Shown: piece by piece, positions 24,199 through 35,684 of the stretch
How the letters are laid out: each line of letters begins with the position of its first letter
Numbering within the stretch: position 1 is the first letter of the stretch
NCBI GenBank assembly: GCA_028622995.1
Contig: JAJQJQ010000008.1
Coordinates: 2,356,001 to 2,420,000 of the forward strand
DNA: 64,000 bases
Reading direction: 5' to 3'
Source: Panagrolaimus kolymaensis
Taxonomy: Eukaryota > Nematoda > Chromadorea > Rhabditida > Panagrolaimidae
Position numbers and translations under genes: made by a program
The notes under the pieces: model-generated
The model's input: only the letters and a program-made list of their open reading frames with translations
What the model was told of the DNA's origin: nothing
The model's database searches: none

Positions 24199-24971
24199 AT
24201 GCTTCGAGTTCTTCTTTTTATTCTTGCCATCGGCGCTCTTTATGCGCAAAGAACGGTGCTTCAAAGAGACATCATCAAACCATGCGTAGGTTTTGTTTAT
24301 TTATATATCTATTTTTGATACGACCATATTGCCTTAACTTTGCGGCGCAAGTTTTTAAAAAGTGAACACTAAATTGATTCAGAATACCAGTTTACTTATG
24401 GAATCAATAAAGCTTTGAAAGCCATTTTGAAAAGTTGATCTTTCAAAACTTTTAGATGCAAAAAAATAAAAGTTGGAACCAGACATAAAAAGTACAGTGG
24501 TTTTAAAAATATTGCTGAAATTTAGAAACGATGTTCGAAATTCGAATTCGCCATTTTTTATCCAATTTTCCTTAAAAATGAATTTACCACTTCCAACTCT
24601 CAAAAGTTGTGTGTACCCGTCCCAAAACTTTAATGTTTCTTTTTCTCGCAAAGCGTGTTTTAAATCCAACTATGAAAACGGTCTTTTGAATGAAAAAATT
24701 AAACACTTGATCTTCACTTAATTTTAACAAAAACTCTAAATAATAATAAACTAAGAAAAAGCAAAAATTAAGAATTTTCACTTTAAAGGCAACTGGTACT
24801 CATCGAACTTGCGCCGCCGTATTGGATGAACGACGCGTTCGGCTATGCTGTGGGGGAGATCCTAATTGTCCCTCTGCGTTCTCAAGAGATGCATATGTTG
24901 CGACATGTTGCCATAAATGTTGCAGTGACGATACATTCAAGAGCTTTGTTTGTCCAGGGAAAGGCAAATAA
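24199..24971 (+). CDS. Small secreted cysteine-rich protein
   Basis: Two exons, 24199-24285 and 24789-24971, joined in phase 0 across a 503 bp intron, give 89 residues. Residues 1-18 are a clear signal peptide (MLRVLLFILAIGALYA). The mature part has ten cysteines, including three CC pairs, with the spacing C-x8-C-x10-CC-x5-C-x11-CC-x2-CC-x10-C, and ends in a Lys/Gly tail. Cysteine density and an even cysteine count suggest a disulphide-rich extracellular peptide. The GC content of exon 2 is clearly higher than that of its neighbours, which may reflect codon bias of a highly expressed gene or foreign origin. I do not recognise the family. A defence, feeding or effector role would be speculation. 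The intron holds short open frames with no support. Confidence 0.75.
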
Positions 24972-25074
24972 TTTATATGTATGCATAACTTTGGATATGA
25001 TAAAATAAAAGCAATATTAAACAAATCAGTTTAAACACAAGAATCAAATACAAAATAATTCATGAGAAAAAGTT

Positions 25075-26721
25075 TTAAGAATGAGTATAATCTTGCAATT
25101 TTATGTGCTCAACATGGGATTGAAAATTGTGATAAAACTCTGATAGTTTTTGTCGGAAAACAATGCCAACAAAAAAGAGATTCATAATAAAAATTCCAAT
25201 AAAAATACCAGCAAAAAACCAAGAAATGTTGGAAGGAATTTCACAAACTCCTTTTTTGCATGCTTCAATTGAAACATCCTTTAAAAGCCAATTTTCAAAT
25301 TTTTCTGGTCCATAACATTTCAATAAGGATTTATGTCCACCAATAATGTGACGACCAAAGTTATCAGCAAATGCTGGAACAGAATGTTGAATGTCTTCAA
25401 TTAACCAAGCATTGGAACAATTACAATGAAATCTATTTCCACCCAATTCAATTCGTTTCATGCTTTTCCAATCCAATAAAAATTCAGGCAAAACTGATAC
25501 ATTACAATCTTCGATATTAAAAATTTCCATATTTTCCAATTTCAATTTGGTTTTATTCCAATTTGGAAAATAATATTCAGGTAGCAAACTTCCAAAAGCG
25601 TTTTCATGAATCCATGTAAGGCTTTGACTTTCAAAAAAATTAACATTTTTGAGTTTAGGAAAATTACAAAATGCGCAACTTTCAATGTGCGTTAAAAGTT
25701 CACTTCCACTGAAATTTATGGATTCTAAATTAGGATGAGTTCCAAGATTTTTTAATACTTCAATCATGTTTGCACCAACATACAAATATTTCAAGCTTGG
25801 AATGAATTTAATTGCTTTAGGAAAATCGGTTAATAAATTAATATATATTGACAAGGTTTCTAAACTTCTAAAATAAAATTTTAATTTTTACAAAGAATTT
25901 AGAAATGGGATCTGGAGCGATGTTCAATGCGCTAAAGTTTACATTCGTGCCAAAGAAAGTTTGGTTTATTAAACCTTTAATACTTACTTTAAATTTACAA
26001 ACATGTCTCCATCAAATCGTGAAATTCTTGAATGTGTCAGTTCCAAAGTTTTAAGATTTGATAATGATTCAGAAAAAAATTCTTTGGTAAGCAAAGGTTC
26101 AATTTGATAATTAAAAATAAATGAAAGAGTAGTTAAATTTTTCAATGATTTAAAAATAGATAATGAAAGTGAATAATTTCCTTCAAAATTGAGCTCTGTT
26201 AAAGTTAAACCAATTTTTTCGGTAAAAACTTTTTCATTTTTCAATGTTGAATCATAAATTTCCAAAACTTTCAATGAATCAAATCCATCCAATTCGTTTG
26301 CAGCAACACAAAGAGATTTTAAATAAAGTTTAGAAATCGAACGATAATTTTGTAATGCTTCACGAAATGGTTGTAGTTGTTGTGTTGGCGGTGTACTTTC
26401 GTCATTTCCATAACAATTTAATTTTTCTTTATCAATTTTACAGAAAGATTCTGAAAAAAAAGGTGGTCAAAAAGATATGCGAAAAATACTTTGGCTTTCA
26501 TTATTTGGAGATAAAAATTTTTTTCGAAGCAACAAAATGAAACATATCACGTAAAAAGCTCTTTCAAAAGAAAAAAAAATACTCACCAAAAATACTGCAA
26601 GCATTACTGTAAACTGTAACCAAATGAAAAAATATAAAAACGCAGAAACATCCATAAGCAAAATACATTTAAAAAAGCCACCGATTGTTTTCAGTTGAAC
26701 CAAAAAACTAAAATGAATCAT
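25075..26721 (-). CDS. Leucine-rich-repeat single-pass membrane protein
   Basis: Exons (minus order) 26583-26721, 25988-26450 and 25075-25867 give about 464 residues. The N-terminus is hydrophobic (signal peptide or anchor); MDVSAFLYFF inside it could also be the start. Residues about 80-330 hold irregular LRR units (LTELNFEGNY, LKTLELTHSRI, LKYLYVGANMI, LESINFSGSEL, MKRIELGGNRF). HCNCSNAWL is the start of an LRR C-terminal cap with Cys residues following. A transmembrane helix (WFFAGIFIGIFIMNLFFVGIV) precedes a 30-residue cytoplasmic tail. This is the layout of LRR cell-surface receptors. No TIR or kinase domain is present. The first donor is GTATTT at 26582, chosen because it alone keeps phase with exon 2; the stronger-looking GTGAGT four bases earlier does not. 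Confidence 0.8.
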
Positions 26722-26836
26722 GATTTATTTTTTCACCACTTGCTTGCAAAAGGAAAAAGATATTTGACACTCTCTTTCTTTTATTGATTACAAAACTATA
26801 AATAGTATAGTTCAGAAAAAATTCGAATTTTTTGGC

Positions 26837-26960
26837 GTGCTTTATAATTCAACGAAGGAAAACAAAAGTGCTTTTACCAAAAAAATTGGTTTAACCATAA
26901 CAATGCTTAACTTTAAAAGAAATTATTCACTTTCATTATCGATTTTTATGTATTCAACCA
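26837..26960 (+). pseudogene. Inverted fragment of the neighbouring LRR gene
   Basis: On plus this reads LYNST-KEN-SAFTKKIGLTITMLNFKRNYSLSLSIF, which matches IYDSTLKNEKVFTEKIGLTLTELNFEGNYSLSLSIF of the LRR gene on minus. Nucleotide identity is high over about 120 bp. It has no flanking exons or splice context, so it is a partial inverted copy lying 5' of its parent. Confidence 0.75.
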
Positions 26961-28028
26961 GACTCTTGTTTTCAAAGTTTTTTTTAAACGTCATCACTTC
27001 GAGCGGATCGTTTGACTTTTTTTTCGTCGAAAATAATTTAATGAATCTCACCTAATTGTTACCCTTTAAAACGTATTTGATAAATATGTTTTAAAAAAGA
27101 TTTCGAGTTAAACATATGCGCTGAATCATTCAATTCAAAGACGTAATAAGAAAGTTATTTATTGTGCGTCTCGATCTTAAAGATGATAGCAAAATTTAAA
27201 CAAAAATATTTGATGATAAACATATCGTGGGTGTGTTTTATTTGTCAATGACATTGATTTTTTTGTGATATAATTTTTTGATAGCAACGGCAAAAAAATT
27301 AGTCGTTAATTCTTAGAGATTTTTTGAGTAGCAAAGCAACGATGTTATTTTTTCTTTCTAAAAAAATTCTAATATTATTGATTTAAATTATATTCAAGGA
27401 TTTTTTCCTTTTCTTAAATTAATTTTCTTCATTTTTTCGCTATTTTTAAAAAAAATTAAAAATTGATTCATCATTTTGGTATTGGTTCTTTGTGTGTCGG
27501 ATTAAGTTACAACATGTGTTCTTCAATATATCGAATATTAAAATATCGAGTATTCTCTCGATGTAGAAATATCAATAATTTAACTAAAAAAATTCAAACC
27601 CTGCTTACAATTGCAATTGCAATTAAACTATAGTTGTTTGTATTAAGTTTTACAATATCACAAATTACAATCATTTGTGCATGTCAAAAATGCGGCTTCA
27701 CCCTTTGTTGGTTTTTGAGCCAAGCCGCATTTTAGGTAGCCGTGCCTCGTTTTAGTGATGTCCATAAACTTTTTATTATTCTGGACTGTGCCGTGTTTAT
27801 TTAGTTATTAATAATAAGAGTTTCATCAATAAGCTTAGCAATTTATTTAATTTTTAGCACATTGTGAAGTGAAACGAATGGTAACGAAAACGCCACTTCT
27901 TATTTCATTATGGATGCTCCTGATAATGAGTTATTTTCAAAAATCTTTTTATATCTTTATACAATAAAATCTTTAGATACCTCAATTACTGCCGCATTCT
28001 TAAATTCTTAAATAAAGCGAAAATTAAA
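26961..28028. other. Intergenic region with one strong hairpin
   Basis: About 1.07 kb between the LRR fragment and the HEPN-TPR-GTPase gene. The only clear structure is the hairpin at 27686-27733. A short frame from the ATG near 27911 (MDAPDNELFSKIF...) runs 33 codons and stops; I do not support it as a gene. Confidence 0.5.
27686..27733. other. Perfect-stem hairpin around AAGCCGCAT
   Basis: AAATGCGGCTT is followed 23 bases later by its exact reverse complement AAGCCGCATTT. The stem is GC-rich in an AT-rich setting and the loop is about 23 bases. It could be a pre-miRNA-like or terminal-inverted-repeat structure. The loop side also contains short partial pairing (GGTTTTTGAGCC). Confidence 0.4.
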
Positions 28029-30561
28029 ATGCACCAAATTTTTTGCGATAGATGGCTGATTTATAAAAATCTCCTTATACCAGGTGGAACCAACTATTGG
28101 ATTGATGGGGATATATGTGGGGCGGAACTTTTGCTTTTAATGCCAAAGCTGGCAGCCCATTTTAGAGATACAGTAAAAAATGGACATGTTGAATTGTGGG
28201 ATATAACAGTTACTAATCAAGCAATTACCGCAGTTAATAAAGCTATCAGAAATAATGGAGGTTCAACCGATATCCATGAAGATGAGTTTGTTAAAAATTT
28301 AGCTGATACAAGAAATTCAGTACTTCATGGAGGTGGGTGAAAAAAATTAAAAAATAAGGAAATTTTGGTTTTTTATAGTTTTTCATTTGTCGGATGATCA
28401 ATTTAAAACCCGTTTTGGTGAAATAAAAGACATAATGATTAAGTCCGGAATCTCTGTATCTGATATTGAAGGATATGAATCCAAATTATTGGAGCTTGGT
28501 CAAACTAAAGTTAAAGAAGGAAGCTATAAAAACACTCGTTTTAATGATTTGAAAAAAGTTGCGAAAGCCTTTTTTAACGTATGTTTACAAAATTGTTATC
28601 TTAATAATCGTGTAGAATTATAGACAAAAAAATTTGAAGGCGCTATAAAAGCGTATAATGAAATGTTAAATACTCCTGGTTTACCACCAGAAAATCAATC
28701 TGAAATTTTTGCAAATCGAAGCGATGCTTATTATTGGCTGAAAACCGATGATTCTTTGTTGAAGGCTAAAAGAGACGCTGAATGTGCTATTGAACTTAAT
28801 CCTTATTGGGAGGCATTTTATTTCTTAGGAAGAGTACAAATGGATCTTGAAGAATGGAATGCTGCAAAAGAAGCTTTATACGCAGCTCGCAAACAAAATC
28901 CAAAATCAAAAGAAGTTAAGGAAGCCATAATAATGGTAAAAGAATTATATTATACTTTTTTTGTTTTATTTGAATAACTTTTATTGCTTTAGCTTGAATT
29001 TTTGCAACCGATGCAAATAGAGGATTCAAAGCAAAAATCTGTTCAAAAACCTTTAACTCAGTTATTTATCAACAAGAATCAGAATGAGAATTTAATAGAA
29101 AGTTTACGTGAAACAAACACATTGACACCGAAAAAGAAAGAAAACGAAGTTAAAAATGTTGATGGAATCCAAAGGCCATGGTTTGTTTTCCAAAAAAATG
29201 ATGTTTTAAAAGCCAGTAAAAAAGTTATCTTAAACATTTTGCTTTTGGGCGAAGTAGGTGTTGGCAAATCAACGTTTATCAATTCTGTTGCAAATTATTT
29301 AACATATCAAACTCTTGAAGAAGCTTTATCAAAGCCAATTTGTTTAATTCCGAACAAATTCACGTTTTATGAAACCCCTGAAAGGAAATTAGAGATTAAG
29401 ACAGAACAATCTCACGGGAGGAAATGTGAAAATGAAGTGTTTTCTGAATCAGGAGAAACGTCAACTCAAGAACCCCAAATATATCAATTTGAAACTTCAC
29501 AATATATTCTCAACTTTATTGATACACCTGGAATTGGTGATACCCGCGGATTTGGTAAAGATCAAGAAAATACCAAAAAAATTCTCGGAAAGTTAGAAAA
29601 TTGCGACAAGATTCATGCAATTTGCATTTTACTCAAATCAACTGAAAGACGTTTGACAACGAGCTTTAGATATTGTATCAGTATACTTTTACTTCAACTA
29701 AGCAGAAAAGAAGTTGACAATATTATTTTTTTCTTCAATAATAGTCGTATAACTTTTTATCAACCAGGTGATGCAATTTTCTCAATTAGAGTATTTCTAG
29801 AAAATATTAAAAATAAGCATCATCTGGACATTCCATTAACCAAGCATAATATTTTTTGCATAGATAATGAATGGTTTCGAAAGATTTGTGCCCATGCCAA
29901 TGGTATACCAATCTCACATGATAATTTTACATATATCAAAAAAAGTTGGAAAAAATCCGCTAATGAAATTGATCTTTTCTTAATCCTAGCTGCACGACCA
30001 CATCCTTATCTTGAAACAGATTCAATCTCAATTAATAAAGCAAGGATTATAGTTTTACGTTTGGCAAAAACTATGGCTGATATAATCGAATTAATTGAAT
30101 CTAACATTATAATTTTAAATGATCAAAAAAAAGAAGTTTGGGACATTTCTTTAGTGGACTTTCAAAAAAAGCTAAAAACTTCTCTTATTGATATTGAAGT
30201 TAGAGAATTAAATATCCCAAGAATAGTATGCAGAGAATCAAAATGTATTAAATTTGAAATTATACCAAATACCGAACAATATCGAATACTTTATAATCAA
30301 ATATGTCACGAAAATAACTTCTTTAAAAATGAAGATCTTGAAAAAGTCCCAGACCCGAATGTATTAAAAAGTATGGCTATGAATGGAGAAAATTGTACAA
30401 TATGTGGATGCCATTGGAGTACTCATATGCCCTTGCGATTTGAACAAATTAAATTTGTTTTTGAACTTGAAGATGAAGCTTTCATGAATTTTATTAAACA
30501 AAATGAAGATCCATTTGTTATTAAAGAAAAATATGTAAAAAAAATGTGGAAATATAATTAA
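28029..30561 (+). CDS. HEPN-like / TPR-like / AIG1-septin-like GTPase fusion protein
   Basis: Exons 28029-28332, 28379-28578, 28624-28935 and 28993-30561 give 794 residues. Residues 1-150 resemble the DZIP3-type HEPN domain: a WDIT segment and RNSVLH at 95-100, which fits the Rx4-6H ribonuclease motif of HEPN domains, followed by FHLSDDQF. Residues about 165-270 form TPR-like helix pairs (KKFEGAIKAYNEML; FANRSDAYYWL; DAECAIELNPYWEAFYFLG; LEEWNAAKEALYAAR). The GTPase has a P-loop GEVGVGKST at 358-366 and a G3 switch DTPGIGDTRG; no clear NKxD. Near the end CTICGCHWSTH looks zinc-binding. HEPN plus NTPase fusions are known in RNA-targeting and immunity proteins. The frame stops just after an A8 run, and a further 130 codons stay open in the next frame. 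Function is inferred from domains only. Confidence 0.8.
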
Positions 30562-30970
30562 TGAGCTCAAAATAGAGCAACAAAAAATTATTCAAACATC
30601 GCTTAGCTTTGGAATGTTTCTACAAGCAACAGCTGTTTCTCCATATAGCTATCCATTTGAAAAATACATGGAACAAACAATCATCAACGAAGAAAAGTGC
30701 TCAGACGTCAGTAAAGAGCTCACAAAATTGAGAAATCTTATTAAACTATTTGATGAATATCAACAAGAAAAAAGGTTGATAGAAAAAACAATAAATGATA
30801 AAATTACACCAGATAAAATCGATGTTTTAAAATCAAAGTTGTTTGGTATGAAATATACTGGAAAAACTATAGAAAATTTGTATAACTCCACAATAGAAGG
30901 GGCTATTAAAAGTAGAGCTCCCTTTGTTATCAAATATATTCCTGATTTTGTTAAACCACAGAAACAATGA
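30560..30970 (+). pseudogene. Frameshifted C-terminal tail of the GTPase gene
   Basis: Immediately after the GTPase stop, another frame stays open to 30970 (INELKIEQQKIIQ... to a Lys-rich end). It is a charged, helix-prone region of the kind that follows such GTPase domains. Dropping one A from the run of eight at 30538-30545 joins the two frames without a stop. The cause may be a base-calling error, slippage or a true truncation. The tail has no convincing start or splice acceptor of its own. Confidence 0.6.
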
Positions 30971-31935
30971 CCTCATTAAAACTATATATCTAAATTAGCG
31001 GAAAAGTTCAAAAAAAAAAAAATAGGAATCACAAAAATAAATTCGTTGCTTTCATTGATTTTGCCATTTTTTAATAAAAAAATAATATTATTGATTCTTA
31101 TTTTATATTAATTTTGAAATTTTATAAAAAATAAATTTAAAAATTATTTTAAAATTAAATCCCATTAAAAGCAGGACGACATTATTTTTGAAGTAAAAAT
31201 TGCAAAAAAAATCAAAAATTTATTTTGAAAAATAAAAGTTTTATTATCAAACAAAAAGAGAAAATACTATATTAATTTTTTAATGGTAGTCATTGATTTT
31301 CATTTTTTTTTTTGGTCATTTCTCCAACATTTTTTTAAGTTGCGTTTTTTTTTTCTTTTTTTCTTAACTTTTTTATTTTCTAACACATTCTGCAAAAAAA
31401 TATTTTTTCTGAAACCTAAAAATGCAGCAGTGGCAGTAAAAAATAGAAAAAGGAGTGAAAGAGATAAAAGGCTTGAAAATGGCCGAGACGACGACCACGA
31501 TGAAGAAGAAAAATAAGTAAGTGACAGAGAAAAAAAAGGAGGAGAAAAAGAAAAACTAAAAACTAAAATAACCAACCTAGCAACCAAAAACAAAAAACGA
31601 TGAATGGCGTTCGTCGTTGCCTGGACAGCGCAAGCACCACCGCCAACATCGATGGCTGTGGAAGTCTCGCAGTAAAAGAAAAAAAGTAAGCGGAAACCTT
31701 AGAAAAGAAAAAGAAAGAAGCATTTTTTTCTTTTGTCGGAATCCAATCTCATTTCTTTTATTATTCTTATTTTACATTTTCTCTAATATTGTTGATATCT
31801 ATTTTTTATTTAGTTTGTGAAAAAACAAACTTATTTTGTTTAAAATATTTTATTTATTTATTGATTTAAATATTCTTCACTTGGTTACGGTATTTTTTAA
31901 AAGAACAAAAGACTTTATTGTTTCAAAATAAAAAA
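30971..31935. other. Intergenic / 5' region of the zinc-finger gene
   Basis: About 960 bp. The first half is A/T runs. The stretch 31430-31690 is richer in G and C (TGGCCGAGACGACG, GCAAGCACCACCGCC) and purine-rich, as expected of a promoter or 5' UTR for the gene starting at 31936. I see no protein-coding exon I can support. Confidence 0.5.
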
Positions 31936-34331
31936 ATGGAAGGTTTGTCTCTTACTTTTTTTTCTCTTCTGCTTTTTTGAGCTTTTTGGATTATTTGGTT
32001 GTTGTCGGATAATGGCAACAGCAGGAATCGATGGTTGCGAAATAATGTTTTTATTTGATATTTTTTAGAGCCTTATGACCCAAATGAAAAAACGTATCCC
32101 TGTAAAGTTTGTGGAAGAAAGTTTGTTCGATCCAGTTTGGTAAGCCCTTTATTTCATCATCCATTATTTGCTTTTGCTACTCAATTAAATGCCTTTTAAA
32201 AATTTAATACTTTTAACTAATTTTGTTGATTTAAAATTGCAATTCCCAAAAAAATGTGCACTCTTTTTCCAAAATTCATTTCTCAAAAATTTACTTTTTA
32301 TTTAGCTTTTCGTCTAACTTGCTTTTCAAGCTTGCCATAAAATAAAAGAAAAGTCGCTATTTTTAAAATTTTTCTCATCGTAAATTTTATAATAATGAGT
32401 TTTTAGTGTCACAAATATCTCATGCCTAAAACATACCTTTTTACTTTATTTTTTTTTCTTCTAGCATATTTGGTGATTTACAATTTCACTGAACTTCAAA
32501 ATATATTTTCTTGCCAAATTTTTAAAATCCCAAATAAAAATCTTTTTAACTGCAAAATTTATGGCTTTAAAAAAAATAATTATTTCAAAACACAAACCTT
32601 TATATTTTTGTTGCTTTTTGGTGTCTTGAAAAAAAAAGTGTAGTCATACAACTTTTAACCTTAATGTGTGTTTTATCATTATTCTTTTTTTTAAAAGAAC
32701 CAATGATTAATTTTTAAATTTTTACCTAAAAACAAAACAAAAAAAGTTTTAATTTTTCACAAGTTTTTTTGTTTATTAAATTAATTTTTTGATTGTTTTT
32801 TTCAGCAAAAGCATGAACCCGCGTGTAAAAAGTTACAAAAACTTAGCAGAAAGCCTTTTGATTCAGGAAAGCAGAGAGCTCAAGGCTCCGATATTCCAAT
32901 CAATGCTATTCGAAAAGCTCAGAAAGAAAAAGAAAAAGTAAGTTTTCTGATTTCCAAAATAATTATTTAACTTAAAAATTTAAATTTTAGCACGGTGGAA
33001 TTTTTCCTCGACCCAAAACTCATTGGCGTGAAAGGCATGAAGAATTTATTGGTGCTGTTTCGGGTGCAAAACATGTGGAACATGCTTTAAAAACTGGAGG
33101 ACCCTTGCCTCCTCCACCCAAAACTTCATATAATCCCGATCATGTTAAATGTGATTATTGTGGAAGAACTTTCAATCAACGTGCAGCAGAAAGACATATT
33201 CCATTTTGTCGAGAACAAAATTCGAGAACGGCTAAACCTAAAACTGGTGCAGGAAAAGCGGCTGCTGCTCCAAGGGTAAGTAATTTAAATAAAACAAAAT
33301 ATATTTATGAATTAAAAAAGGTTATTTACATTTTTAAATACTAAAATTTTCAAGATTTTATTTGCCTTTAAGCATGAAAATTTTCAATGAAACAAATTCC
33401 AATTTTATCCATTCAAAAATCAGAAACTTTAGAGACAAAAAATTAAACAAAAAAATAAATTGAATTAATTCTTTTTGATTGTCTAAATATACATAAAGAA
33501 AACTAAAGTTTTTTTTCTTCAAATTTAATTGCATTTTTTTCAAACAAAATTTTTATTGCATATTTCAGAAATTTTGAAATTGAGGTAAAAGTGTAAACAT
33601 GAAAAACTTTTGACGCATTCTTTCGATTTTTTTATTGATTAAAAACAGCTTTATTTTCGGAGCATTTAAATAGAGCTTTTTGATATTAAAATTTCCAAAA
33701 AAAGAATGTTTATTTAAAATTTTGTTCATTTTTAACTTTTTGAAATTCTCTTGCTTCTCTATTAATGAATTTTAACGATTTAAAAAATATTTTTTAGTCC
33801 CAATCCCAGCCTCGTAATACTCAATCTCGTTCGCCATCTCAAAGCCGATCAGGTTCAAGAAGGCCTTCAACTAAAGCAAATAATATTCCAAGTCCCGGTT
33901 TATCGTTGGGATATGACCGAGCTCCAATAACAACGGCTTCAACTAAAGGCAGACAAGTTGCTAATAGCGCTGATGTAAAGTCCCGAACTTCACAATTGCC
34001 AACTCCAGTCAAGTAAGTTTCAAATAATTGGGCTGATAATTTTTTATTAAAAAAAATAAATTTTAGACGATCAAATTCTGCTCCTCGAACAGCCCATTCA
34101 CCTAAAACTCCGTAAGTTTGTGTTCATTTTGGAGTTTCGAAAAGATAAAGTTATTTTATGTTTTGTTTTTTTAGTGGAACAGGTTACAGTCAACAGGGGT
34201 CATCGGGTGGCCCAAGTTCATCGTCAAGAAAAAGCATTCCTACATCAAATGGAAGAACCCCATCATCAACGGGAAAAACTTCAACTTCATCTGGTCGAAG
34301 ACCAAGTCAAACAAAAACTCAAAAGCAATAA
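31936..34331 (+). CDS. ZC2HC1-family zinc-finger protein
   Basis: Seven exons: 31936-31942, 32069-32139, 32806-32937, 32991-33275, 33798-34012, 34067-34111 and 34175-34331, giving 303 residues. The 7 nt first exon (ATGGAAG) joins in phase 1 to AGCCTTATG. Two C2HC fingers are present: CKVCGRKFVRSSLQKHEPAC (about 16-35) and CDYCGRTFNQRAAERHIPFC (about 130-150). Between them lies the basic linker with RPKTHWRERHEEFIGAV typical of the ZC2HC1A/B (FAM164) family. The C-terminal 110 residues are Ser/Thr/Pro/Arg-rich and disordered. The family is conserved in animals and has been linked to cilia and centrosomes in other species; the role here is unproved. This is the most conserved-looking gene in the window. 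Confidence 0.9.
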
Positions 34332-34506
34332 AAATAAAACAAAATTTCTTTTAAATATATTAAAAACTTTAATAAGTTTGTGATTTTTAGAAAATATTGT
34401 GTTATAAAAATTGAAACAAATTTTGAAAGTTTTAGTTAATTTATTAAAAATTTATCGTAAATTAAACAATGCCTGAGTAAAAAAATCCCATGAGATTAGA
34501 AAGTCG

Positions 34507-35684
34507 TTATATTTCAGATTTCATTGGTTTTTTGCATATGAGATACAATGGACTGTCACATTGGTATGGAATAAACCCTATCTTTCCTTCTATATTTAAT
34601 GATGACAAGCAGCTTCCAGTTTGATTATTTTTTGGTGGAGACGTATTATACCACTTGACATAATCCATGGGAGTTTTGTCAGTCCATTTCCAAGTGGTTG
34701 CGTTATCATCCGTGTATCCTCCTAACCACATGGAAATAAAAGAAATGTCTGAAAAAAATTGTAAAAAGTCTAAAAATAATTGTTTTAAAATTTCGCATAA
34801 ATGACAAAAAAAATCTACATAATTTCGTTATCTATTATTAATTATGTTAAAAGTAAGAAATGGGTTATGTAGAAAATTAATTACTTTCTTATTTAAAAGT
34901 TACCTTTAACAAAAATTAATTCAACATAGCTATGTATCGAAGGTAAATGACCGCCTTGGGCTTTGCAATAATTTTCTGCATCAGTCCAATTTATAAAAAT
35001 AGAATCATTATACAGAGAGTAACATGACTGCGTAGGCACGAATTGAACCCAATTATTATCGCAAGGAGTTGAGGAAGAGGTAACAGTTTCCATCGTTGTT
35101 GTCTGCAATTTATGCGAAGTAAATTTTGTTGATGGGTGAGTTATTTTTGTAGGCGTTGTCATCGTCAATGTACTAGTTGTTGCAGAGAAATCTTCAAGAA
35201 AAGCACAGACAAATGGTTTAGGTCTAAAACAATCCCATGAACTCCAATATCCATCTATCCAAGATAAAGCAATGCAATCATTTCCCGTGATATTTTCTGG
35301 TTGGCCATTTTTCCAATCATTAAAATCAAACGGGGAACCATCTATCCAAGTCCAATTTAGATTTGGCTGAAATTTATTTCCACCAATCCAAAAATCAATT
35401 TCTGCACTTTGTCGAAAAAAATCTGATCCTTCTTCTAAAAGTGATAAACTTAAAAATAAATAATTTTATGAATGATTTTCACCTTTTAGAATTCCATTAG
35501 TAAACATATCATGAATGGAAACTAAATGTCCCCCAATTTGAATGCAACTTAATTCAGCTTTATAAAATCCAGATTCAGTGCTATTAAATATATAGCAATT
35601 TGAGTTATACTCGATACTTCCATCAGGGCAGTATGCTTCCACAAAAACAAGAATGAAAGCAAAAAATATTAACCGACCAAGCAT
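34507..35684 (-). CDS. Secreted protein with two C-type lectin domains (lectin 2)
   Basis: Exons (minus order) 35483-35684, 34904-35434 and 34507-34748 give 324 residues. There is a signal peptide (LIFFAFILVFVEA), then CTLD1 with CPDGSIEYNSNCYIFN, GGHLVSIH and the triplet QPE followed by WDC. A 50-residue Thr/Ser-rich linker follows, likely O-glycosylated, then CTLD2 with GGHLPSIH. QPE differs from the EPQ of the other copies and from classical QPD/EPN, so ligand preference probably differs. The first exon is 202 nt as in lectins 1 and 3. It ends convergently with the zinc-finger gene, 175 bp away. Confidence 0.9.

Noticed and set aside
24379..24721. Overlapping frames on both strands within the intron of the Cys-rich gene
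   Set aside because: No start context, domain or paralog, and they overlap each other.
31283..31820. Open frames around the GC-richer stretch upstream of the zinc-finger gene
   Set aside because: They cover promoter/5' UTR-like purine-rich sequence on both strands and show no domains.
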